A DNA stretch of 64,000 nucleotides from Delphinapterus leucas. Taxonomy: Eukaryota > Chordata > Mammalia > Artiodactyla > Monodontidae. The DNA is taken from positions 9,857,885-9,921,884 of the forward strand of contig NW_022098030.1 in the NCBI RefSeq assembly GCF_002288925.2, given 5' to 3'. A program made the translations under genes and the position numbers. Shown here in pieces: positions 40,501 to 51,700 of the stretch. Below the pieces are notes generated by a model. It was given only the letters and a program-made list of their open reading frames with translations. It ran no database searches and had not been told where the DNA came from. Numbering within the stretch: position 1 is the first letter of the stretch; each line of letters opens with the position of its first letter.

Positions 40501-43500
40501 GTATGGTACTGGCACAAAAACAGAAAGATAGATCAATGGAACAGGATAGAAAGCCCAGAGATAAACCCACGCACATATGGTCACCTTATCTTTGATAAAG
40601 TAGGCAGGAATGTACAGTGGAGAAAGGACAGCCTCTTCAATAAGTGGTGCTGGGAAAACTGGACAGGTCCATGTAAATGTATGAGATTAGAACACTCTCT
40701 AACACCATACACAAAAATAAGCTCAAAATGGATTAAAGACCTAAATGTAAGGCCACAAACTATCAAACTCTTAGAGGAAAACATAGGCAGAACACTCTAT
40801 GACATAAATCACAGCAAGATACTTTTTGACACACCTCCTAGAGAAATGGAAATAAAAACAAAAATAAACAAATGGGACCTAATGAAACTTACAAGCTTTT
40901 GCACAGCAAAGGAAACCATAAACAAGACCAAAAGACAACCCTCAGAATGGGAGAAAATATTTGCAAATGAAGCAACTGACAAAGGATTAATCTCCAAAAT
41001 TTACAAGCAGCTCATGCAGCTCAGTAACAGAAAAACAACAACCCAATCCCAAAATGGGCAGAAGACCTAAATAGACATTTCCCCAAAGAAGATATACAGA
41101 CTGCCAACAAACACATGAAAGAATGCTCAACATCATTAATCATTAGAGAAATGCAAATCAAAACTACAATGAGATATCATCTCACACCAGTCAGAATGGC
41201 CATCATCAAAAAATCTAGAAACAATAAATGCTGGAGAGCATGTGGAGAAAAGGGAACACTCTTGCACTGCAGGTGGGAACGTGAATTGGTACAGCCACTA
41301 TGGAGAACAGTATGGAGGTTCCTTAAAAAACTACAAATACAACTACCATATGACCCAGCAATCCCACTACTGGGCACATACCCTGAGAAAACGATAATTC
41401 AAAAAGAGTCATGTACCAAAATGTTCATTGCAGCTCTATTTACAATAGCCCGGAGATGGAAACAACCTAAGAGTCCATCATCGGATGAATGGATAAAGAA
41501 GATGTGGCACATATATACAATGGAATATTACTCAGCCATAAAAAGAAACGAAATTGAGCTATTTGTAATGAGGTGGATAGACCTAGAGTCTGTCATACAG
41601 AGTGAAGTAACTCAGAAAGAGAGAGACAAATACCGTATGCTAACACATATATATGGAATTTAAGAAAAAAAATGTCATGAAAAACCTAGGGGTGAAACAG
41701 GAATAAACACACAGACTTACTAGAGAATGGACTTGAGGCTATGGGGAGGGGGAAGGGTAAACTGTGACAAAGCGAGAGAGAGGCATGGACATATATACAC
41801 TACCAAACGTAAGGTAGATAGCTAGTGGGAAGCAGCTGCATAGCACAGGGAGATCAGCTCGGTGCTTTGTGACCGCCTGGAGGGGTGGGATAGGGAGGGT
41901 GGGAGGGAGGGAGACGCAAGCGGGAAGAGGTATGGGAACATATGTATATGTATAACTGATTCATTTTGTTGTGAAGCTGAAACTAACATACCATTGTAAA
42001 GCAATTATACCCCAATAAAGATGTTAAAATGAAAAAAAAAAGTTTACTTCTAATCTTATGTTATATAAACAATTAAACTTAAAGAAACTTTCGGAATAAT
42101 ATTTCAAGTAGTCTGAAACAGTATATCACTTGAAGATAATTTATTTAATTAGCAAGGAAAGCTAAACAAAATGCAGAAGAAATAATTCAGTGATCTTATT
42201 TTCTGTCTTTAGTAATCTTGCTGGCCAGAGATTCCAATCAAGTTAATCTTGTTAACAAGGGGAGACCTATAACTCCACTCATGTTAAAAATATCCCAAAG
42301 AATTTAAACTAAAAAGAAGACTTTTGTGGACTATGAATTTGGTCCTAGCTCTGGTTCTTTTAGGCTGTATGACTTAAGACAAGCTTTTAACCACTTTATC
42401 TTAATTTTCCTTATTACTATAATGAGGTGACTGCAACAGATACTAGGAGTATAATATGTAGTTCAACTAACCCTGGGGTGTAGCCTGAAATGAGATTATA
42501 ATTTCACTGCTGCTGAACACAAACAAGTATTTACAAAATACTATGTATAAGGTATAAAGAATGTCAATAAAATGAGCACTTATATGCAACACCAAACTTG
42601 AGAAATAGAACATTAATGGTCTCTAGAAATTCCTATGTGCCCCTCATCTTCCCCACCTCATCACTTTGTCCACTCAGTTGTCCTCCCTCCCATAGGATAC
42701 TATACCACTGAATATTGCTTGTGTTTATCATTCTTATGCTTTTCTTGATTGTTTACCACATATTTACATTCCTGAATTAATTATACCGTTTGTGCTTGTT
42801 TCCAAATTATATATGAATTTTTCTATAACGTTTAGATTCACAACATTCATCCACTTGGATGCATGTAGTTGTAATTCATACATTTTCACTAAGGCACAGT
42901 ATTCCACAACAGTTTATCCATTCTCCTATTAATGAAATTTTTATTCCTAGACTTTTGCTCCTATAAACATTGCTGCTATTGATCATTCTTTTTTGTTGTT
43001 GTTATTGCTGTTTTATTTTATTTTTTTAAATTTGGCTGGCCCGAGCCGCGCGGCTTGCGGGATCTTAGTTCCCCGGCCAGGGGTCGAACCCGCGCCTGGG
43101 CAGTGAAAGTGCTGAGTCCTAACCGCTGGACTGCCAGGGAATTCCCCTTTTCCGTAGTTAAGAAATGGCATCTTGGGGAAAATGAAGCCCTAAAAGCTGG
43201 CTTCATTTCTCTTGGTTTCCATCTTCTCCTAGATATTTGCTGTGTAATTTTTAATTTCCTTGATAGTCTCTGATGTTCTCAAACCAATTAAAAACAAATT
43301 TAAATACACACATACTTGCATATACACAAACACACATACTTGTACACACACACCACACACTTGCATATATACACATCTCTAGCATTTTTAGTTTTTCTCA
43401 GAAGGAGGGTTAGCCCTAATTACTTAGTCTGCTGTTACTGGAAGCAGGTTTCTATCATTTTCTTTGGTTTCTGCACATGCCATCCTGACTAGAATACGGA

Positions 43501-46500
43501 AGGCTCCTGTGTGGACACTACATCCTATGCATTCAGAACCTGATAGGCTGCCTGCCCCACAATGAACAACCACTGGGTTAAAAAATATAACACCTGCAAG
43601 TCTTGGCAACTAATTAGAATGTGTGGTTTGATGGTGAGAAAAGAAAAGAATCAAATATGATTTTAAGATTTCTAAAGCTTGATAATGGCCATGCAATTCC
43701 CCAGAAATGACAAAAGAAGTCAAGAGACAGAAGAAAGTCAAGAGACAGACAAAAGAAAGTCAAAAAGACAAGACAGACAGACAAAAAGAAGTCAAGAGAC
43801 AGAAGAAAGAGGAAGGGTGGGAAGCTGACTTTGTTTTTTGGCTGTGGCTGAATCTGGTGTATTTTTAAGGTGCTTAAGGTGCTTAAGTGAGGCTGTTCAG
43901 AAGCTGTTGCTCTGTACTGAGAAATAGAGATTTGAACTTCAAAAAAGACGTAGGAGCTGGATACATGATTTAAGTTATTTGCTGTGAGGGTAACTGTTAA
44001 GAGAAAGAGGAAATATAAAGAGACAGCAGCTAAATATAAAACACTAGAGAATTTCTGGATATACCAAGGGGATGAATAAGAAGAAAAATGCTTACAGAAG
44101 ACAGATGAGAGTTCAAGGTAGGAAAAGGAAACTTAGAGGAATGCAGCTTAATGGAAGACAATGAGGACGAGAGTTTGGAGAAAATTATTACATGATCAAA
44201 TATGGCTGAAAGCTCAATAAAGATCTGGAATCAAAGAAGTCTTAAATAACATCTACTGAGTAATAAAGGCAGGCAGGAATGTGGAGGATTGGAGAGGTTT
44301 GAATTTTTAAGTGAGAAGAAAGGTTCAGAAAAGGGTGTAGATGATCTTAAGAGGTCATCAAGAGAACAACAAACACAGTAATGAACAAATTTGAGGTCTT
44401 AAAGGAAGGCAGGCAGTCAATATTTGAGTAGACATGAATTTGCACAATTTTGTGACTTTTTCCAACAAGGTTAGCATCTTGGGGTGAGTTTAGAGAAAGG
44501 AACCATGAGAAATTCACTTTCAGACATTTTGAAGATGAATATATGGAAAAGAGAATTGAGATAGGGACACAGATTTGGGAGTTATCTACATAGAAATGAG
44601 AATTAAAATCAATGGTATATTGGGCTTCCCTGATGGCGCAGTGGTTGAGAGTCCGCCTGCCGATACAGGGGACGTGGGTTCGTGCCCCGGTCCGGGAAGA
44701 TCCCACATGCTGCTGAGCCTGCGCATCTGGAACCTGTGCTCCGCAACGGGAGAGGCCACAACAGTGAGAGGCCCGCGTACCGCAAAAAAACAAACAAAAA
44801 CAATGGTATATGTAGATATTTGTATGTCATAATTTCTTTCAGTAAAAAAATAGACTATTTTTCTTAGAGAAATTATACCTAATCTGAAAATAGCTTCTAT
44901 TTCTGTTAATAAGTTTGGATTTGTTTTTGAAACTTGAAAACTACCCTATTTTAGTTTGAAGAATAATCCTATTATAACGAAATGGCAATCAGAATCCTAA
45001 AATTATAACTAGTACAAAGAAACATTCATGAAACTTGAAGGGACTGCGGATGTATGCTTGAGTATGGCAGTTGTTAAACCAATATTATGAAAAATTCTCC
45101 TAATCCTTGCCTTTCTGTATAGGCAGCCATTATCTGGGGAAAACAGAAACAAAACATATGCAAGGCTACTATTCTACCAGTAGAGACATGAATGGCCACA
45201 CTGACTATTTAAGATTGATATCTGTTCTAATTAGTTAAGTGTTTATGCTGTAGTGGTTGTGAAATATTTTAAATATAACCCCTGCTCATATTATAATATT
45301 ATATTCACTGAATTACTTACATATAACATTTCAATACTTCTCAAATTCTGAAGTACATTTTACATATATTTCTTCATCATCACAACAACCTTTCAGGACA
45401 AAAGGGAATCATTAGAACCCCTTACTTTAATAATGATTAACCTAAGATACGGTTGCTGCATAGTTCTTTGTTACTTACTGAAATCACGCTCAAATTCAAA
45501 GCTTCTTCTACTAATAACAGTGACCCTGAATGAATTCACCTGAAAACTAAAAGTCACTTCACTTATAATACAGGATAGTTATTCTTATTGAAATGAAATC
45601 ATCATACCATTTGGTGATGCCATAACAATCTTTAATAATATCCTGAAGTACGGCACGATAGAAGAGTGATTCAGTAGGCAGCTGAAAAAAATGCAGATAT
45701 ATATGAGCACAAGAAACAAATAAAAAAGAGAAATCAAATCAATACTTGAGAGTCAGAACCATAAGTGAATGTTAGAAACCTGAGTTTGTTGCTAAACATA
45801 GGGGATAATTTTATAACTTTTCTATTCTAAGTTACAGTGTACTTGGAGGCTAGTTCTCATTGAGAAAATAGAAGAAACTATGAAAGAAGTAGTAGTGGAT
45901 GAGGAAGAAAAGGAATAATCAAAGAAAAATTAGCTAATGACCCAAATGGAGTGTTTATCAGTTAAAAACGTAGAAATAAACTTCATGACCAACCAAGTCA
46001 GTCCTGTGTAAGAGAGCAGACATGTAGGATGTGTGCAAAAGAGATAAGAATGTGCATCTTTCCTAATGGTAGTGGATTAGAGATATTACCAAGGATTCAC
46101 AGCCAGAGAGAGAAGGTACTACCCTAAGTAAGGACATACTAAAATATGTCTGAGGCCTAAAAGATCACAGCATTGCTACTACAGAGTTGAAAAGAAGGGC
46201 CTTGGAAAGGGCATGAGATCAGAGACTGAAGTCTCAGCAGGACTTCATTTCCTGGGGAAAAAGAGGCGGGAAGTGTCTGTGAAGGTGCAAAGGTAGGAAT
46301 AAAGGAATGGCTGAAGAGAAGGTCCCTAATGACGCATAAGAGTTTCAAAGTAGAAGGTAAAAAAGTACTATACATAAAAGAAAGAGTGCTTCACTGTAGC
46401 AATGTAAGAGGTACCCTTAAACTAAGAAAATACAAAAAGTTGCCAAAACTCCATCCACATCCCCATCCAACAGAGATATCAGCAACAACCACCTTGCTTC

Positions 46501-48680
46501 CATGCAAAGTTATTATTGAAAAAAAAAAGGAAAAATGAGCAAATATGGAGGGAGGCTGGCAATACTGAATGCTTCTGAGAAGTCAAGTAAGCTAAAAACT
46601 AAAAACTCTCCAACTATGGGTAATGTTTTAAAGATAGAGTTCAGTGGAATGTGTACTTCACTGAGTTATCCTTTTGTAACTTCTATTCTCCTTCTGAGCC
46701 CAAATTGTTATCTTCATTTGTTTTCAATGAGAACACATCTGGATTCAGGTGGAGTTTAACAGAAAATAAAATTTTGCCTGTGTGCTCAGGCAGAAAACCT
46801 ACTCTACTGTCCCATTCCCCCATCTATCATCAAGTTCCTACACTATGGGCCCCAGGTGCTGAGACTACAAAAAACCACAAGTTGGGAGTCGAGGGTCAAG
46901 CATTATTTTCCTGGGTCTTCACCCGACGGCATTGCCTTCTTAAGTCACTGGAGAATGTCTGACTTGTAGGGTCTTGACAGAGCACTTTGAACAACACAAG
47001 TTATATCCTCTCTGGATGTTGACAACGGTGAGGAGGGTGATTACAGTAGGAAACGGTGTTAGGGATACCACAGTCTCCAACTCAACTCCTAAAATAACTC
47101 AATGAAAGCAGACACAAATACATGCTTGAGTGCTCACACTAAAATTTATAACCTTCAAAAGGCACGCTCCTTATGTAAAATCTCTTTCCAAATACAAATT
47201 CTTGACTTGAGACAAAATCTGATTTCTAAACTTTCCTTTCTTGAAGATTTCTCCAAATATTTCATTAAGAATTTCCTCTCTCTGGATATATTTTCCATTT
47301 GATGTTTTTTCATCTTGAGTAATTTTTTTCTTCAGTGCCCCAGATCTCTATCATCTGCTCCCCACTTTCCCCAAATCCTTTCAGTTCTCTCACAAAAATG
47401 GTGAAATCCCTTTTCATATATTAACACCTACTCTTATACTGTTCTACTGAAATACAAGGCATTTTGGGAAATAAACTATTACATGAAGTGAAATATTAGT
47501 ATTATAAATGGCTTACAAAGTTCTTAACTTTTTAGTTGATTAGCTATAATAGGTAGGATTTTTATTTATTTTTAACATCTTTATTGGAATATAATTGCTT
47601 TACAATGGTGTCTTAGTTTCTGCTTTATAACAAAGTGTATCAGTTATACATATACATATGTCCCCATATCTCTTCCCTCTTGCGTCTCCCTCCCTCCCAC
47701 CCTCCCTATCCCACCCCCATCACAAAGCACTGAGCTGATCTCCCTGTGAGGAATTTCCTTTTTATGTAAATTTTATATGAAACTCCTAAAAATAGTCGAG
47801 CTGTTATTTGAACTGAAGAAGCCTAGCTCTGATGTCCCAGTAGTACCAAGTCATGATGCTATTTTGCCTCTCTGACACTTTGGCAGGGATAGGGTGTCAT
47901 TCATTTTTTTATTATATACTTTCATTTAGGAAAGCAAAGAAACTCTTAAAAATAAAGCTCTCCTTTCCCATGTCTTTTAGAAAAATTATGTAAAATGGTA
48001 TCCAAATAATTTAGAAATAAATGTACATTTATATTGTTATTATAAACTGATTGTAGGGCTTCCCTGGTGGCGCAGTGGTTGAGAGTCCGCCTGCTGATGC
48101 AGGGGACACGGGTTCATGCCCCGGTCCAGGAAGATCTCACATGCCGCGGAGCGGCTGGGCCTGTGAGCCATGGCCGCTGAGCCTGCGCGTCCGGAGCCTG
48201 TGCTCCGCAACGGGAGAGGCCACAACGGTGAGAGGCCCGTGTACCACAAAAAACAAAAAACAAAAAAACAAAAAACTGATTGTAGAAAGGCCACCAAAAA
48301 AGACCAAGAAATGTATTTTAAGCAAGAGAACATACAAAAATGGAATGCACAGAGGAACACAAGCAGGATAGAATAAATCATCATTTCCCAAGTTACCCTG
48401 AGTAAATAAGAGCTTTACAGCTGTTTCCTAAGAGAAAGGAGAGTTATGAAGTGCCTTCGAATGTGCATTCCTGGAATAACTAGGACTATCCATCCTGATA
48501 AATACAGATGGGGGTAAGTGGGAAGGAAGTCAACATCTCCCGAGCAGCCTGTGCCTGACTACTCCAGGAATAAGCTAGATGTGGCTCAGAGTTTACTTTC
48601 TTTCCTTCACAAGTGATAAATCAACTTAACAGTTTAATGCATTTTAAAATGGGAGGGAGCAGAAAGAGTACACCCTTAAA

Positions 48681-48744
<64 letters not shown>

Positions 48745-51700
48745 CTGTGTGTATATATATATTAGACATGCATTTTACAGGTCTAGTGGAAAGGGCACTA
48801 AGCTAAAAGAACACTGCAATTAACTGAGCTAGAATGCACTACTAAACTTCTGCTGTATATCATGTTCTCATGTAAGTCTGGGGAATACCCAACTCATAAG
48901 ATTGACTGTAAACATGAACAAGCCCTTGGGAAATTGAAAAACAGAGCACAAATGCATTGGGGCACTATTATGATTAAGGCTCTTTCCTCTTCCAGACCCC
49001 AAAGGAACCACTATTTTGATCTGTACTGTAGTTAAGAGCTAGGGCTCCAGAGTCAAGAGACTCAAATCTCAGTGTTCACTACTTAACAGTTTCCTCATGT
49101 GTATCATGGGATAATAGTCCCGATCTCACAGGCCATGTATGCAGCACTTTAATTGATGAAGAAAACTTTGAACAGTACTTTGGTAAGCTCTGTGTTAAAC
49201 TTAGGTATTATTTTCATGATCATAATTATTAACCACCTGTAACAGTAACAACAGTTGATATTTATTGAACACTTACTACGTGATAGACATGGTTTTAAGC
49301 ATTTTACATCTTTCACTCATTTAATCCTCACAAAAACTCTATGAGGAAGGTATTATTGTTACTCTTATTTTTTTACTATTATTATTTTTTTTATTTTACA
49401 GATAAAGAAATTAAGCTATGGAGAAATCATGATGTGTCTCTGATCACTAAGCCAGTAACTGATGAAGACCAGCAGACTGCTGATGCAAACCAGCAGTCTG
49501 AGACTAAAGCTTACACACTTAAACAATATGCTCAAATGCCTTTAAAAAATCAGTTTTTATCAATTTTCAGATAGGTATAATGAGTATTTAAAAAAAAAAA
49601 ACACACAAAATTCTTAGCATTGTGTCTGGCCCAGAGAAAGCACTCAGTAAATGATACTTGTTGCTACTATTATTTTTAAAAATTCAAATTGACATATTAA
49701 TCCTCCCTGAAAATAAGCAAAAGAGAAATTTCTAAAATTTAGGGCAATAAGAAAACTTTTGTGAAAAATTTAAAAGGAACTCTTAAAAAAATACTTTAAA
49801 ATTCCTAATATGTTTCATAAATCTTAAGGTAGAGGAAAAGGCAATTACATGAATATGTGAAGGATACATTTAACATCTGTTTATATGTAAAAACCCATTT
49901 GTTTTTTGCAACTAATGACTAATGAAGTCAATAAAGAAGAAAGTTAAAAAGCAACCAACTAAAATGTGTGGTTTGGACTATAGTTAAAAAATAAATTGAA
50001 TGCTATACCTTGTTTATCTTTGCTTGAACTAAGCCCATAAAAGGCTGACAGTCAGCAATAACATTCTTTAGAAATATTTATAGACTGTTTAATATAGTAT
50101 GAATAAATGAGACATTAGTACAAGAGTATAATGTGGAAGTTTTCCTAAAAGTTCAATTTACTTTTCCTGAGAATTCTCTTTTAAAGTAAATTCTCTTTTA
50201 AAGTAAACTTACAGAAAATGTATAAGTTTGAATATGAATAGGTGACAAGAACAGGTGATACTTATAAAAATCCATCAGGTTTTAGGTTCATCAGCAGGTC
50301 AAGTATGAAGAGTACTTTGAGAAAAACTATCACATTCATCAGTTGGATTAGAGTAAAAACGCTCACTTACCCCTTGGCCGACTGCAACGCGCTCCAGTGC
50401 CTTTAAGGAGAAAAAAATAAGACAAAGACAGCTGATATATTTAGTCTTGTCTTATAAGACTTATAAACACACTGTATAAGGGCTTGTAAAAGTGACATTT
50501 AAAAAGATTAATTAAATGATAACATATAAGTTTATACACTTAAAAGTGTTAATAACATTAAGGAATGTTAACTGGTACACTTGTATAATTTAGGGCTGAT
50601 ATATGGATGTGTGTCATGCACACAAACACATACACACCCCAACTGTATACACTCCTTGAATTTTAGAAGGAATTAGAAAACAGGAAAGAAATAAAATGAC
50701 ATATTCTTGGCTCACTTTTATTGCAGCTAAAACAATCAAATAAATCCAAAACTATTATTATGTATAGACATACATAAACATATTTATATACGTACTACTT
50801 TTTAACTTATTTTCTTCCAATTTTTTATAAACGTATAATTTCATCTTTTATTAAACAAGATTATATTGAACTGATTATAGTTGAAATCTTAGTTTAGAAA
50901 AGTACATATATTTTTGGTCTGCATGGTCAAATTCAAATCAAATTCACATATGATCAAGTCACCATAAGAGAAAGTAATACATATTTTTGCAATTTTATAT
51001 GTAGCTGCTTTTACACTGATATTTATTTAAAATTCAAAACACTTTTATAAAAAAAATTATAAAATTTTCCCAATATTTATAAAATTTTCCCAATATTTTA
51101 TAAAATTTTCCCAATATTTCTCAAAAATACTCATAATCTAACATACATGAAAGGATTTATTATAATTTAAAAATGGAATAGGGCCTTCTGAAACTTTCAA
51201 CTTTTTAGACATGCATTTCTACACTTACGTTGTTTTATAACTAAATTAGATATAACATTTTAGCTAAGATTTTATTTTTAAGGTTTTCGTTAGAAAATAT
51301 TTCAAACATAAAGAAAAACATGTAATGTTTTTACATTACAAGAAAAATGTAACAGTGCATATACTTCCTACACAAATTTAAAGTACTCATATTTGCTTCA
51401 GATGGCTATGTCTTCATAAATAATACTTTTTAGATACAGCTGAATCGTGTACTTTTAAAACTGAAAGAAAATGTGCAGATTATCCCAAGTGCAATTTTCT
51501 CAGATGCACGAGGTCACTGACAATGGCAGGGTCTTGACACAAGCTGCACAGCTAGTTAGCAGGTGAATAGGAACTAAAAACTTGTTTTCTGAACCCCGGT
51601 TTACTTCTCATGCCCTCACACCATGAAGAGTTAGTGGGAAAATGAGTTCATGGTATAAAAGCTTGCTTTAAAGAAATTTTTTGAAGGAAAAAAAATGTAA

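Noticed and set aside
39856..41070. 404-codon open frame as a functional gene
   Set aside because: It is a fragment of L1 ORF2 with frameshifts on both sides and no endonuclease domain.
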